Source of the DNA: Jingyaoa shaoxingensis
GTDB lineage: Bacteria > Bacillota > Clostridia > Lachnospirales > Lachnospiraceae
Length of the DNA stretch: 64,000 nucleotides
Direction: 5' to 3'
NCBI RefSeq assembly: GCF_014385005.1
Contig: NZ_JACRSZ010000001.1
Location: 434,001 to 498,000, forward strand
The translations under genes were made by a program, and so were the position numbers. Below the pieces are notes generated by a model. That model was not told the origin of the DNA and did not search any database. It saw only the letters and a list, made by a program, of their open reading frames with translations. Shown in pieces: positions 1 through 9,849 of the stretch (the stretch's first letter is position 1; every line of letters begins with the position of its first letter).

Positions 1-218
1 TAATTAATCCGTCCACATATTTCATCATTCAGGTCATTGCCTCTTGTATTGGTTTGGCTCATAATCTGATTGTAGATATCTGCGCACATCGATAACATAT
101 TTCGAATCTGAGACATTGTAAGAAGGCCCAATTCCTTTCCATTCTTTTGTTTCTCTTTTTTCAACTGCAATATAACCTTTTCTGCAACATCTACATAGTT
201 TTCTTCCGTAACCAACAT
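1..218 (-). CDS. csm2: Csm2, type III-A CRISPR effector small subunit (partial, cut by window edge)
   Basis: The first 72 codons of a gene that runs off the left edge. The protein starts MLVTEENYVDVAEKVI and contains LTMSQIRNMLSM, the conserved LT-x-SQIRK-like helix of Csm2. Csm2 is the small all-helical subunit that lines the RNA-guided Csm complex (family knowledge). It begins 5 nt after the cas10 stop, and a GGGAGAGG ribosome binding site overlaps the end of cas10, so the two are co-translated. The remaining csm genes should follow to the left of the window. The short length leaves a little doubt, but context and motif agree. Confidence 0.85.
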   Translation of the reverse strand, partial: MLVTEENYVDVAEKVILQLKKEKQKNGKELGLLTMSQIRNMLSMCADIYNQIMSQTNTRGNDLNDEICGRIN

Positions 219-222
219 ATCT

Positions 223-2580
223 CTATTCCTCTCCCTTCCGATTCACATATACATATAAGGAAATAGCTGTCTTTAATTGCCTGCAGTCTTGTTCTGACCG
301 AATCCAATTACACATATGTTCTGAAAAGCTGCGATACATTGCTTTTCTTTCAGTGCTTTCCCGCTCTTCTGGCTCCAGTCTTGCTATCAAATACACAAAT
401 CTTGCAAAATTAATCTTTTCTTTTTGATTCCGAATCAGCTCCAGCATTTTATATAAGAAGGCATTGCCTTTATCTTCGAAATTTTCCAGATATTCCGACA
501 AAACCCGATACTTTTCTCCGATCACTTCGTTCTCAAATGTATCCCATTTATAGGTTCCGTCACTGATTTTCCCATTTAATCCGGCTTCTGTATGTTTTTC
601 TCCATCTTCCAGTATTGTCACTGCGTTTTTTCCTGGCAATCGCTTGGAAGAATCTTCCTGTTCTCCTGCTTCTTCTGCAATTGCTCTGATCGGATAACTG
701 GCGTCATAAATACCAATACCACCAGATAATGTCAGTGTATTCTGTGTATACAATTTTAACTTATTTTTCAGATCAATGGCTAACTCTATGATGTCTTTCC
801 ATTCACCAACCAGAAAAACATCATCCCCTCCGGAATAGATAATCGTCGCATTCCTTCCCGTTTCTTTCTTTTTTCCATCCATGGTATATTCCGGGTTATT
901 CAGGATCTGATTGATATGCAACTTGAAAAATAAGGAAAGCAGTCGCGATAACGTTGCCGTTCTGGAAATTGTCACATAGCGGTTATTATTTTCTGCATTT
1001 TCAAATCCAGATACGAATGTCTGTCCAAGATTATCCACATCTGCTCTTAATACTCCGATTCGCTTTATTCCTTCTGATGAGTCTGCCAGTTCTTCAAATG
1101 TCTGTCCCTGGGTATATTCCCCTACCCATAATTTTGTCGCCAGCTGCTTTCCGGTATATCTTCGATTCTTTGCATAGACTCGCTTAAACTCAGGCTGATT
1201 CATCCACTTTATGATATTTTCTTTTTTCTCCGCAATAAGTGCGTAACCTCCCGGAAGTGGCAGTGCATCTCTGTGTTCTCCTTTTAAAATCAGGAAAAAG
1301 TTCTCATACAGCACCGCATTTGACAGTTTCTCGATTTTGCGGCATATACTGCATACACCTTCTTTATCTACTTTATCAATTTTTCTGCATACTTTACACT
1401 CTCTCGTGTAATCATCTGCTCTTCTGCTATTCAAATACAAAATATCCTTTGCCTGATATCTTTTTACTTTTCTCTCCGAAATCATCGTACCAACTTTTCG
1501 GAATAGTTCTGCATAACTTCCATTTGGTTCATTTTTCAAAGTTTCACTGTTACAAATAGCATAGCCGCCTGCAACGTAAAGTGCTATCTGATATTCCTCC
1601 AGACACCATTTCTTCAGCCTTTCCAAATAATCATCTACGATTTGCTGTGCTTTTACCGTTCCCGGAAGGATCATATAACAATGTCCTCCTCCACTATATA
1701 ACAGATTTGCTCTGGACAAATTCAGTTCTTCCAACAGACAGTCAATCATATGTTCCATCAAAATCTCCAGATAAAATGATCTGGCTCTCAACGTCCGAAG
1801 TGCTTTTCTGGTGCTGATCGTGTAGATAAAATCCTGTATGCCTGAAATATCCATGGAAAACAGCATAAAGCAATCTTCTTTGTATACTTCCTTTGTGTTC
1901 TTCCAGATGATATCTTTATAATTTTCCTGCTCTTTTTCCTGACAATATTGGTACAGACAGCTTGCAAATGCCGCTGTCAGCTTCACATGATCATACAAAG
2001 ATACATCCGCCAGTTCTCCCGTTGAAGTAGAAGACGGTACATAACTCAACGTAGCTTCCAATACTTCCAATAAGGAATTGATATAATCTGCATTCCATTC
2101 TCGGCCTTTCAAATTATCCGTAATCTGGTCTTTCACCCTGCTATAAAAGAACTCCTCAAATGGAATTTTTTCTTTTTGTGGATAGATCCTTTCGGATGTC
2201 TCTTCCATCATTCCCGGCAAATAATAATAGCTCTGATGATTTCCGTTTAAGATATTAAATACGCTCTGCAGCGGCATTGTTTTTTCAAATCTTACATCTT
2301 CATTTTCTGAACTCCGCCTGTCAGTGGCAGCCGCAATATTATCTGCCACATACACCAGATATGCCAGATCATCCTCATCTATATCTGCCTTGCTTAATGC
2401 ATCTGCATGATGATATTTCACACAATGTAATATTTCTTCAGAGTCTATTCCTACTTCATCTTTTAAATAATCGTATCCACTCTGGCTGTGTTTTCTCCGA
2501 TCATCTCCCTGACGATATATCACTTTTCCCACATCATGTAAAAGCGCACCTATGATCAGTTTTACTTCCTTATCTGTCAT
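223..2580 (-). CDS. cas10: Cas10/Csm1, type III-A CRISPR signature protein
   Basis: 785 aa, a normal length for Csm1. Domains in order: an N-terminal HD nuclease domain with the LLHDVGK motif (His15-Asp16), a first palm domain, a four-Cys zinc-finger-like knot (Cys395, Cys398, Cys410, Cys413), and a second palm domain carrying intact GGDD (residues 584-587), then a helical C-terminus. Known for the family: HD cleaves ssDNA during transcription, and GGDD makes cyclic oligoadenylate when target RNA is bound. Both active sites look intact, so this locus should do DNA cleavage and cOA signalling (inference). The start ATG lies inside the last codons of cas6 (11-nt overlap), and csm2 follows after 4 nt. 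No Csm6/Can effector is visible here; it would be outside the window. Confidence 0.96.
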   Translation of the reverse strand: MTDKEVKLIIGALLHDVGKVIYRQGDDRRKHSQSGYDYLKDEVGIDSEEILHCVKYHHADALSKADIDEDDLAYLVYVADNIAAATDRRSSENEDVRFEKTMPLQSVFNILNGNHQSYYYLPGMMEETSERIYPQKEKIPFEEFFYSRVKDQITDNLKGREWNADYINSLLEVLEATLSYVPSSTSTGELADVSLYDHVKLTAAFASCLYQYCQEKEQENYKDIIWKNTKEVYKEDCFMLFSMDISGIQDFIYTISTRKALRTLRARSFYLEILMEHMIDCLLEELNLSRANLLYSGGGHCYMILPGTVKAQQIVDDYLERLKKWCLEEYQIALYVAGGYAICNSETLKNEPNGSYAELFRKVGTMISERKVKRYQAKDILYLNSRRADDYTRECKVCRKIDKVDKEGVCSICRKIEKLSNAVLYENFFLILKGEHRDALPLPGGYALIAEKKENIIKWMNQPEFKRVYAKNRRYTGKQLATKLWVGEYTQGQTFEELADSSEGIKRIGVLRADVDNLGQTFVSGFENAENNNRYVTISRTATLSRLLSLFFKLHINQILNNPEYTMDGKKKETGRNATIIYSGGDDVFLVGEWKDIIELAIDLKNKLKLYTQNTLTLSGGIGIYDASYPIRAIAEEAGEQEDSSKRLPGKNAVTILEDGEKHTEAGLNGKISDGTYKWDTFENEVIGEKYRVLSEYLENFEDKGNAFLYKMLELIRNQKEKINFARFVYLIARLEPEERESTERKAMYRSFSEHMCNWIRSEQDCRQLKTAISLYVYVNRKGEE

Positions 2581-3319
2581 TTTTCTTTTCTCCCTGTTCC
2601 ATAAGCCTTATGGCGCCCATTCCCATTGCTGTTTTTATCCCCACGCCTGAATACTGTCCATACTTCATCAACATTCTTGCATATCTTGCCATTGTACCTG
2701 TTCCCTTTATCTTCAAACGAATGCTTCCCACAAATCCAGGTATATTTACTCCCTCCAACGGAAATGACATGCTGCGCAAATGGTATCGAACAATTTCACT
2801 GTTTTGTGTCAACTGCTCCAATGTGTCTTCGTCTATCATGTCCATCTCTTCTGATGACGCTGTATACTTCATCATCAGACTCTGATAAATCATACGAATA
2901 TCTGGATAGAAAACGTATTTTCCATTACTTTTAAATGCTGTAGGCGTCTGAAATGTCAAATTTAAGAATCGATTTGCAGGTATTTCATAAAATTCTTTTA
3001 ACAGTTCATTTTCTGCACGAGTCTCAAAATTCCTGCGCACAATGTTCACATGAATCTGCCCGTTTTTTATCTCAAATTCATTTAACTGACTCAATGGAAT
3101 GATCATTTTTTTATAGGCTTCCTGTGTCACAGTCCTTATATACCATATTCTCTTATCATCTTGCTTAACGACACATTGGCTGTATGGTTTCAAATTACTC
3201 TGATGCAATATCTCCGCATACTCTTCCTCAATATGCTCCATAATCACTCCCTGTAAATTGGAAGACTGTTTATAATCTAATGTCTCATTATCTAATTCCA
3301 TTTTCAGTTCCGCGTACAT
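2570..3319 (-). CDS. cas6: Cas6, CRISPR pre-crRNA endoribonuclease
   Basis: 249 aa. The C-terminal glycine-rich loop GVGIKTAMGMGAIRL (residues 225-239) is the hallmark of Cas6 RAMP proteins, and the length fits. Cas6 cuts the repeat RNA of the CRISPR transcript to give crRNAs that load into the Csm complex (family knowledge). It is the first gene of the operon: a strong promoter lies 34 nt upstream, and AGGTGG precedes the ATG. It overlaps cas10. A catalytic His cannot be assigned by eye because it is not conserved in position across Cas6 proteins. No repeat array is present next to it on this side. Confidence 0.9.
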   Translation of the reverse strand: MYAELKMELDNETLDYKQSSNLQGVIMEHIEEEYAEILHQSNLKPYSQCVVKQDDKRIWYIRTVTQEAYKKMIIPLSQLNEFEIKNGQIHVNIVRRNFETRAENELLKEFYEIPANRFLNLTFQTPTAFKSNGKYVFYPDIRMIYQSLMMKYTASSEEMDMIDEDTLEQLTQNSEIVRYHLRSMSFPLEGVNIPGFVGSIRLKIKGTGTMARYARMLMKYGQYSGVGIKTAMGMGAIRLMEQGEKKNDR

Positions 3320-3352
3320 TTTCGTTCCACCTTTATTTATATTACTATCTCA

Positions 3353-3381
3353 ATTATAATTTCATTGGTATTTTTAGTCAA
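3353..3381 (-). promoter_or_regulatory. Promoter of the cas6-cas10-csm operon
   Basis: Read on the minus strand: TTGACT (3376-3381), a 17-nt spacer and TATAAT (3353-3358), an almost perfect sigma-A promoter in an AT-rich gap. It faces cas6, so the CRISPR operon is transcribed independently of the trp operon upstream. Confidence 0.85.
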
Positions 3382-3424
3382 TATTTTATATTTGCAGATC
3401 ATTTTTTTAGTAATATTAGCACAC

Positions 3425-3459
3425 AAAAAGAGATGATAATTCTCGTTTACCATCTCTTT
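3425..3459 (-). terminator. Rho-independent terminator of the trp operon
   Basis: On the minus strand an AAAGAGATG/CATCTCTTT stem with a short loop is followed by TTTTTGTG. It lies 29 nt after the trpA stop and before the cas promoter. Confidence 0.85.
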
Positions 3460-3487
3460 CTACACTGTCTATATTACATATACCGAA

Positions 3488-4264
3488 TTAAATTGTCCGA
3501 ATCGCATCTTTCATGCTCTTAATATATTCCTTCACATATGGCACACATTCTTCTCCGTACTGTCCGCACAATTTCACGATTGCGCTTCCCACAATAGCTC
3601 CGTCTGACACTGCTGCCATCTTCGCTGCCTGATCGGGTGTGGAGATACCGAATCCAATGGCACATGGAATGTCTTTTGCTTCTTTGACCAGTTTCACCAT
3701 AGCACCGATATCGGTGGTGATCTCTTTTCGCACACCGGTTACACCAAGGGAGGATACGCAGTAGACGAATCCGTTGGCTTCTTTTGCAATCATAGAGATA
3801 CGCTCATGGGAGGTTGGTGCAATCAGGGAGATCAGATCCAGACCGTATTTCTTGCACGGTTCATCGAATTCTGCCTTTTCTTCAAATGGCACATCCGGAA
3901 GGATCAGTCCGTCCATGCCAATCTCTGCTGCTGTCTGCAGGAAACGGTCCGTTCCGTAAGAATAAACCACGTTGGCATAGGTCATAAACACCAGCGGAAT
4001 CTGTGTGTTTTTGCGGATCTTCCGTACCATGTCAAAGATCTTGTCTGTGGTGACGCCACCGCTTAAGGCGCGGATATTGGCTGCCTGAATCACCACGCCT
4101 TCTGCTGTCGGATCAGAGAATGGAATTCCCAGTTCGATCAGGTCTGCACCGGCTTCTTCTGCGGCATAGACTAACTGCTCGGTCACTTCCAGAGACGGAT
4201 CCCCACAGGTAATAAATGGAATAAATGCTTTTCCGTTTTCAAATGCTTTCTTTACGTTACTCAT
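3488..4264 (-). CDS. trpA: Tryptophan synthase alpha chain
   Basis: 258 aa TIM-barrel enzyme that cleaves indole-3-glycerol phosphate to indole and glyceraldehyde 3-phosphate and passes indole to TrpB. The signature [14 protein letters not shown] carries the catalytic Glu44 (E. coli Glu49). The residue at the position of E. coli Asp60 is Glu here (SDPTAEG instead of SDPLADG), a conservative change at a catalytic position. The start was taken at [11 protein letters not shown] because GGGGAGGATATCC lies directly before it; an upstream ATG would add 12 residues that read through the end of trpB. It overlaps trpB by 8 nt, is the last gene of the operon, and is followed by a terminator. Confidence 0.96.
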   Translation of the reverse strand: MSNVKKAFENGKAFIPFITCGDPSLEVTEQLVYAAEEAGADLIELGIPFSDPTAEGVVIQAANIRALSGGVTTDKIFDMVRKIRKNTQIPLVFMTYANVVYSYGTDRFLQTAAEIGMDGLILPDVPFEEKAEFDEPCKKYGLDLISLIAPTSHERISMIAKEANGFVYCVSSLGVTGVRKEITTDIGAMVKLVKEAKDIPCAIGFGISTPDQAAKMAAVSDGAIVGSAIVKLCGQYGEECVPYVKEYIKSMKDAIRTI

Positions 4265-5444
4265 GGATATCCTCCCCTCTGTATCTGGCGATTGCCGCAC
4301 AGTCCTTATCTCCTCTTCCGGAAATGGTAATAACGATGATCTGTTCCCTGCTCATGGTCGGTGCCAGTTTTCTCGCATAGGCTACTGCATGAGCGCTCTC
4401 GATAGCCGGAATGATACCTTCTGTTCTGGCGAGATATTCAAAGGCTTCCACGGCTTCCTCATCAGTTACCGGCACATATTCTGCTCTTCCGATATCATAG
4501 AGATGTGCGTGTTCCGGTCCGATGCCCGGATAATCCAGCCCTGCGGAAATAGAATAAACCGGGGCAATCTGTCCGTATTCATCCTGGCAGAAGTAGGACT
4601 TCATACCATGGAATATGCCAAGGCGTCCGGTAGCGATGGTAGCTGCTGTCTCTGCGGTATTAACGCCTCTTCCGGCTGCCTCGCAGCCGATGAGACGCAC
4701 GTCTTTATCTTCAATAAAGTTATAAAATGTACCGATGGCATTGGAACCGCCACCTACACATGCCAGTACCGCATCTGGAAGTCTGCCCTCTTTTTCCAGC
4801 ATCTGTTCTTTGATTTCTTTGGAAATCACGGCCTGAAAATCACGCACGATGGTCGGGAATGGATGTGGACCCATGACGGATCCCAGACAATAGTGGGTAT
4901 CATCCATGCGGTTCGTCCATTCACGGAATGCTTCTGATACTGCATCCTTCAGGGTTCCGGTACCGGATTTCACCGGAATCACTGTGGCTCCCAACAGTCT
5001 CATACGATACACATTCAATGCCTGGCGAATAGTATCTTCCTCACCCATGTAAACCACACATTCCATATCCAGAAGTGCCGCTGCGGTAGCGGTAGCCACA
5101 CCATGCTGACCCGCTCCGGTCTCTGCAATCAGACGGGTCTTTCCCATCTTCTTAGCCAGCAGCGCCTGTCCCAGCACGTTATTGATCTTGTGAGCGCCTG
5201 TATGGTTCAAATCCTCTCTTTTCAGATAGATCTTCGCTCCGCCCAGGTCCTTCGTCATGCGCTCTGCATAATACAGCCGGGATGGTCTTCCCGCATAATC
5301 ATTTAACAGCTGGGTCAGTTCCGCCTGGAACTCCGGGTCTTTTTTATAATGTTCATAGGCAGCTTCCAGTTCAATCACTGCATTCATCAGTGTCTCTGGA
5401 ATGTATTGTCCACCGTGGACGCCAAATCTTCCTTTACTAGACAT
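4257..5444 (-). CDS. trpB: Tryptophan synthase beta chain
   Basis: 395 aa, the usual TrpB1 length. It is a PLP enzyme that condenses indole and serine to tryptophan in an alpha2beta2 complex with Trp[10 protein letters not shown] places the PLP lysine at Lys86, and the glycine-rich phosphate loop GGGSNAIG is present. Ribosome binding site AGAAGGAGC lies 8 nt before the ATG. It lies 80 nt after trpC, where most Firmicute trp operons have trpF; no trpF reading frame fits in that gap. It overlaps trpA by 8 nt, consistent with translational coupling. Confidence 0.97.
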   Translation of the reverse strand: MSSKGRFGVHGGQYIPETLMNAVIELEAAYEHYKKDPEFQAELTQLLNDYAGRPSRLYYAERMTKDLGGAKIYLKREDLNHTGAHKINNVLGQALLAKKMGKTRLIAETGAGQHGVATATAAALLDMECVVYMGEEDTIRQALNVYRMRLLGATVIPVKSGTGTLKDAVSEAFREWTNRMDDTHYCLGSVMGPHPFPTIVRDFQAVISKEIKEQMLEKEGRLPDAVLACVGGGSNAIGTFYNFIEDKDVRLIGCEAAGRGVNTAETAATIATGRLGIFHGMKSYFCQDEYGQIAPVYSISAGLDYPGIGPEHAHLYDIGRAEYVPVTDEEAVEAFEYLARTEGIIPAIESAHAVAYARKLAPTMSREQIIVITISGRGDKDCAAIARYRGEDIHE

Positions 5445-5524
5445 TTTCTCTTGCTCCTTCTATTCTTTAACTTATTTCTGCTATGTTGCTGAATATCTTT
5501 ACATAACCGGTTTCATCTGCCTCA

Positions 5525-6343
5525 TCACTGTATCGAAGTTCCATTTCTCAGTTCATCCAGCATGGCTTTTTTATCAGCTGCCCGCATCAGTGTCTCCCCG
5601 ATCAGAACCGCATCGGTTCCGTTTTCCCTCAGTGCCTGTATATCTGCATGATTCTTGATACCGCTTTCTGATACAAAAAGCACATCGGATGGCACCATAC
5701 TGCGAAGCTTCCTGCTCTGCTCCACATCCACCGTGAAGTCCTTCAGGTTCCGGTTATTGACTCCCAGAATCTTGGCTCCCGCTTTCAGTGCCCGGTCAAT
5801 TTCTTCTTCGGTATGAGCTTCTGTCAGCACGGAAAGTCCCAGTTCCGCTGCCAGCTGATGCCATGCCGCAAGCTGTCCGTCATCCAGGATTGCACAGATC
5901 AGCAAAATGGCGGATACCCCCAGATTTTTTGCCTGATAGATCATGTATTCGTCAATGGTAAAATCCTTTCGCAGTACCGGGATCTGTACCTGTCCGGTAA
6001 TCTCTTTTAAGTACTCATCTTTCCCCAGGAACCAGAATGGTTCGGTCAGGCAGGAAATGGCTGATGCCCCTGCCTGTTCGTATTCTCTGGCAATCTGCAG
6101 ATATGGGAAAGCTTCTGCAATGATTCCTTTGGACGGGGATGCTTTCTTCACCTCACAGATAAAGGAGATATCTTTCCCCGCTAATGCCTGCTGAAACCGA
6201 TAAGTAAATTGTCCATTTTCCTCTTTCTTTTCTGCTGCAGCCTTTTCTTCCGCCATGTTTCTGACCGTTTCCAGTGATAACTGCTTCTTTTCTGCTTCAG
6301 TCCGTTCACGGGTCTTTGCCGCAATTGTCTCTAAAATGTTCAT
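5525..6343 (-). CDS. trpC: Indole-3-glycerol phosphate synthase
   Basis: 272 aa, a single-domain IGPS. It converts CdRP to indole-3-glycerol phosphate. The conserved EVKKASPSKG segment (catalytic Lys, phosphate binding) and VNNRNL are present. The length leaves no room for a fused TrpF (PRAI) domain as in E. coli TrpC. It sits between trpD (24-nt gap) and trpB (80-nt gap). The gap to trpB has an ATG AAA soon after the trpC stop, but the frame closes after five codons, so it could be a trpF remnant or chance. Confidence 0.96.
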   Translation of the reverse strand: MNILETIAAKTRERTEAEKKQLSLETVRNMAEEKAAAEKKEENGQFTYRFQQALAGKDISFICEVKKASPSKGIIAEAFPYLQIAREYEQAGASAISCLTEPFWFLGKDEYLKEITGQVQIPVLRKDFTIDEYMIYQAKNLGVSAILLICAILDDGQLAAWHQLAAELGLSVLTEAHTEEEIDRALKAGAKILGVNNRNLKDFTVDVEQSRKLRSMVPSDVLFVSESGIKNHADIQALRENGTDAVLIGETLMRAADKKAMLDELRNGTSIQ

Positions 6344-6367
6344 GTTACTGTCCTCTGTTTTGGAGTT

Positions 6368-7378
6368 TTATGCATTACTCTTCTCAATGAACTCATCCAG
6401 TTTCTTCATCGCTGCACCGCTGTCAATAAGCCTCTCTGCCATGCGCACGCCTTCTTCTAATGTCTCTGTTTTTCCTGCAATATATAATGCTGCTCCTGCA
6501 TTCATGCAGACTGCATTTCTCCTGGTTCCTTTTTCCGTTCCATTTAAAATGGCTTTTGTAATTTCTGCATTTTCCTGCGGTGTGCCTCCGGTCAGTTCTT
6601 CCGGTTTCCCTGCTGTGTAACCGAACTGCTCCGGTGTGATCTCATAAGAAGTAAATCCCCCATTCTTAATTTCACAAACTACGGTCGGACCACAGGCTGA
6701 GATCTCATCCAGCTTTTCTTTTCCAAATACCACCATGCCACGTTTAACACCGAGGTTGGCCATAACCTGTGCCAGCGGCTCTACCAGCAGTTCATCGTAG
6801 ACACCCATCAGTTCCATATTGGCACCTGCCGGATTGGACAACGGGCCTAAGATATTAAATACGGTACGAATACCCAGTTCCTTACGAACCGGAGCCACGT
6901 ACTTCATAGCTGTGTGATACTTCTGTGCAAACAGGAAACAGATATTGATATTTTTCAGCAGAGCCAGGCTCTCCTCCGGTTCCAGCGTGATCTTAACCCC
7001 AAGAGCCTCCAGCACATCAGCGGCACCACTTTTGGATGAAGCTGCGCGGTTTCCGTGTTTTGCCACCGGTACGCCGCCTGCTGCGATTACCAGAGAAGAC
7101 GTGGTGGAAATATTAAAGGAATTGGATCCGTCCCCACCGGTTCCCACGATCTCCAACACATCCATGTCATGCAGAAGCTTGGTTCCATGTGCTCTCATGG
7201 CTGCTGCTGATGCCGTGATCTCATCAATGGTTTCTCCCTTTAATGCCAGGGCCGTCAGGTAAGATGCCATCTGAATCTGGCTTGCCTCTCCACTCATAAT
7301 CTCATCCATCACTTTTTCAGCCTGTTCATAAGTTAAATCCTGTTTCTTTGCCAGTGCGATAATTGCTTCCTTGATCAT
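6368..7378 (-). CDS. trpD: Anthranilate phosphoribosyltransferase
   Basis: 336 aa, the standard length. It transfers the phosphoribosyl group of PRPP to anthranilate, the second committed step of tryptophan synthesis. The PRPP and phosphate loop [14 protein letters not shown] is intact, and [12 protein letters not shown], the second conserved loop, follows. The ATG overlaps the trpG stop by 4 nt (ATGA), so it is coupled to trpG but not fused to it, unlike enterobacterial TrpGD. Confidence 0.97.
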   Translation of the reverse strand: MIKEAIIALAKKQDLTYEQAEKVMDEIMSGEASQIQMASYLTALALKGETIDEITASAAAMRAHGTKLLHDMDVLEIVGTGGDGSNSFNISTTSSLVIAAGGVPVAKHGNRAASSKSGAADVLEALGVKITLEPEESLALLKNINICFLFAQKYHTAMKYVAPVRKELGIRTVFNILGPLSNPAGANMELMGVYDELLVEPLAQVMANLGVKRGMVVFGKEKLDEISACGPTVVCEIKNGGFTSYEITPEQFGYTAGKPEELTGGTPQENAEITKAILNGTEKGTRRNAVCMNAGAALYIAGKTETLEEGVRMAERLIDSGAAMKKLDEFIEKSNA

Positions 7379-7962
7379 GATCTGTTTCCCCCTTTTGCAA
7401 TGTTTAAAAAATTTTCAATCAATGTCATGCCTTTCGGTGTCAGCACCGATTCCGGATGGAACTGTAATCCATACACCGGATAGTCTCTGTGTTCTACTGC
7501 CATCACTTCGCCATCATCGGTCTCTGCCGTGACCTTCAGTTCCCCCGGAAGGCTGTCCCGGATGGCTGCCAGAGAATGATATCTTGCCACCTGCATTTCC
7601 GTTCCAATATTCCGAAAAAGTGGTGATGCTTCTTTGATCTGTGCCATGGAGCTTTTTCCATGCATCAGTTCTTTTGCATAAGAAACGGTCCCGCCAAAGG
7701 CTTCGCAGATGGCCTGGTGTCCCAGGCAGACCCCTAAAATAGGGATCTTATCTTTAAAATACCGGATCGCTTCGATACAGATTCCTGCCTCAGATGGTTT
7801 GCCGGGTCCCGGAGAAATGACGATGGCATCCGGTCTCATAGCTTCGATCTCCTCCGATGTACAGGCATCATTTCGTATAACCCGGATATCCGGCTCCAGT
7901 GCTCCGATGTACTGCACCAGATTGTACGTAAAACTGTCATAATTATCTATTAATACGATCAT
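7375..7962 (-). CDS. trpG: Anthranilate synthase glutamine amidotransferase component
   Basis: 195 aa class I glutamine amidotransferase that supplies ammonia to TrpE. The oxyanion and nucleophile motif GVCLGHQAI (catalytic Cys) and the C-terminal HPES (catalytic His and Glu) are present. It opens [14 protein letters not shown], typical of TrpG/PabA. It overlaps trpE by 4 nt upstream and trpD by 4 nt downstream. As in some Firmicutes it might also serve p-aminobenzoate synthesis; the window shows no pabB to test this. Confidence 0.96.
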   Translation of the reverse strand: MIVLIDNYDSFTYNLVQYIGALEPDIRVIRNDACTSEEIEAMRPDAIVISPGPGKPSEAGICIEAIRYFKDKIPILGVCLGHQAICEAFGGTVSYAKELMHGKSSMAQIKEASPLFRNIGTEMQVARYHSLAAIRDSLPGELKVTAETDDGEVMAVEHRDYPVYGLQFHPESVLTPKGMTLIENFLNIAKGGNRS

Positions 7963-9470
7963 TCGTCCAGTCCTCCTTCTGCCAGCCGGATGGCCTGTAC
8001 CACGGCTTTTGCTTTATTGCAGCATTCCTGATATTCCTTTTCCGGTACGCTGTCTGCCACGATTCCGGCTCCTGACTGTACACATACCTTTCCATTTTTC
8101 TTATAAGCCAGCCGGATTCCGATACAGGTATCTAAGTTACCAGTGAAATCCAGATATCCAACAGCACCTCCGTAGATGCCACGTTTTCTGCCTTCCAGTT
8201 CCTGAATGATCTCACATGCCCGGATCTTCGGTGCCCCTGACAGGGTTCCTGCCGGAAGTATGGAATCCACTGCATTCACCGCATCCATGTCTTCCCGGAT
8301 CTTGCCCGATACGGTAGATCCGATATGCATGACACAGGAATAACGGTGAACGGTACAGTATTGCTCCACTTTTACACTGCCCAGCTGACTGATTTTGCCG
8401 ATATCGTTTCTTCCCAGATCCACCAGCATATTGTGTTCTGCCAGTTCTTTTTCATCCTTCAGCAGTTCCGCTTCCAGCTGCCGGTCTTCCTCTTCTGTCT
8501 TGCCTCTTGGTCTGGTTCCCGCCAGCGGAAATGTGAATAATTTACCGTCTTCCAGTTTGACCAGTGTCTCCGGCGATGCTCCTGCGATCTCCACATCATC
8601 ACTGGAAAAATAGAACATATATGGAGATGGATTACTGGTCCGCAACACCCGGTAGGTATCAAACAGGCTTCCATCTGCTTTTGCTGTCTGCGGATTGGAT
8701 AATACCACCTGGAAAATATCTCCTTCATGAATATAATGTTTCGCTTTGTTGACCATCTCCGTATAACATTCCTGTGAAAAATCCGGTGTCAGTTCTTCCT
8801 TCAAACGAATTGGTTTGAAGATAGCTTTTGCCCCGCTGTTCAGCAGCTGCTTCATCTCTTCCAGTTCTTCTTCTGCTCTCTGATAGGAGCTTTCCATATC
8901 GGAAGTATCCACTCCGGAGATCAGAATCAGCTTCTGTCGATAGTGGTCAAACACCAGAGCTTTCGTAAAAAGCATCAGATCTACATCCCGGAAGTCCTCG
9001 CTTCCTGACAGGACTTTTTTCAACGTTGGCTCTGCATACTTCAGATAATCGTAGGAAAAATATCCTACCATGCCACCGGTAAAAGGCGGCATGCCTTTGA
9101 TCTTCGGGCTCTTATACTCTGCCAGGATCTTCCGGATCAGTTCACCCGGATGCGTTACTTCCGTATATTCTTCTTTTAAAAAGGATTCCTTCATGGACGG
9201 AGCAATCTGTTCCTCCTCCGTTCGAATCCGAACTCTTCCATCCAGACAGGACAATTCCAGAACCGGCTCGTATCCAAGCATGGAATAACGTCCCCACTTC
9301 TGATCATTTTCCGCACTTTCCAGCAGATAACAATGCTTGCTGGCCGCATGTAATGTTCTCATAACTTCTACCGGAGTAAAACGGTCTGCGTAAAGTTCCC
9401 TGCAAACCGGGATTCGCCGGTAGTCTCCCTGCGATGCAATTACCTTCACGTCTTCCAAAGATGGATACAT
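7959..9470 (-). CDS. trpE: Anthranilate synthase component I
   Basis: 503 aa chorismate-utilising enzyme that makes anthranilate with ammonia from TrpG. The N-terminal CYLLESAE segment holds the LLES motif that binds tryptophan for feedback inhibition, so the enzyme is probably inhibited by tryptophan. The C-terminal half has the chorismate-binding motifs, including [18 protein letters not shown] and [11 protein letters not shown]. First gene of the operon; its leader is a tryptophan T-box, so it is controlled both by feedback and by tRNA-Trp charging. Confidence 0.97.
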   Translation of the reverse strand: MYPSLEDVKVIASQGDYRRIPVCRELYADRFTPVEVMRTLHAASKHCYLLESAENDQKWGRYSMLGYEPVLELSCLDGRVRIRTEEEQIAPSMKESFLKEEYTEVTHPGELIRKILAEYKSPKIKGMPPFTGGMVGYFSYDYLKYAEPTLKKVLSGSEDFRDVDLMLFTKALVFDHYRQKLILISGVDTSDMESSYQRAEEELEEMKQLLNSGAKAIFKPIRLKEELTPDFSQECYTEMVNKAKHYIHEGDIFQVVLSNPQTAKADGSLFDTYRVLRTSNPSPYMFYFSSDDVEIAGASPETLVKLEDGKLFTFPLAGTRPRGKTEEEDRQLEAELLKDEKELAEHNMLVDLGRNDIGKISQLGSVKVEQYCTVHRYSCVMHIGSTVSGKIREDMDAVNAVDSILPAGTLSGAPKIRACEIIQELEGRKRGIYGGAVGYLDFTGNLDTCIGIRLAYKKNGKVCVQSGAGIVADSVPEKEYQECCNKAKAVVQAIRLAEGGLDE

Positions 9471-9496
9471 ATCTGAACCTCCTTATATGAAAATAC

Positions 9497-9542
9497 AAAA
9501 ACCCGCCCTCGACAAAATCCTCTGATTCTGTCAAGGGCGGGT
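9497..9542 (-). terminator. T-box regulated terminator hairpin
   Basis: Perfect ACCCGCCCT/AGGGCGGGT-type stem followed on the minus strand by TTTTTGTATTTT. It competes with the T-box antiterminator and ends 26 nt before the trpE start. Confidence 0.93.
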
Positions 9543-9796
9543 AAAATTCCAATCCCGTGGTGCCACCTCGATTCACGGCAAGCCGTGCACTTTCCAAGAT
9601 ACTAACATATCTCTGGCAACTAACGTATGCCTTACGTCATAGAATACTCGATCAATTCTGATCTTTGACTATGCCCTCAGCGGTCCATTTAGCTGCCTGC
9701 ATCTCAATCCGGCTCTCAGCACCCCGGAATCTCTGTGTGCGCATCTGCTGCTTTTATCTCCGCTTCAACGGTTTGTTCTTTTTCAATTCAACGTTT
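9497..9796 (-). ncRNA. T-box riboswitch (tRNA-Trp specific) upstream of trpE
   Basis: On the minus strand the leader holds the T-box core GAGGTGGCACCACGG (complement of 9555-9569), whose TGGCA pairs with the uncharged tRNA acceptor end. It is followed by a strong terminator hairpin at 9501-9542. A candidate specifier TGG (complement of 9685-9687, inside AAATGGACC) matches tryptophan. An ACGTAAGGCATACGT stem III element lies between them. Uncharged tRNA-Trp should stabilise the antiterminator and switch trpEGDCBA on. The leader fills the 379-nt gap between trpE and the next gene. Confidence 0.95.
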
Positions 9797-9802
9797 TACC
9801 AT

Positions 9803-9831
9803 ACTATAGTATTAACTAACCAATTTGTCAA
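9803..9831 (-). promoter_or_regulatory. Promoter of the trp operon
   Basis: Minus strand TTGACA (9826-9831), 17-nt spacer, TATAGT (9803-9808). Transcription should start near 9796, just 5' of the T-box leader. It lies within 50 nt of the end of the preceding membrane-protein gene. Confidence 0.9.
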
Positions 9832-9849
9832 GTATGATTTTTCTTTTAT

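Noticed and set aside
954..2555. Plus-strand open frames opposite cas10
   Set aside because: They have low-complexity hydrophobic translations, no ribosome binding sites, and lie wholly opposite a well-supported gene.
1..3480. A CRISPR array in the window
   Set aside because: No regularly spaced repeats of 25-40 nt were found on either strand next to the cas genes.
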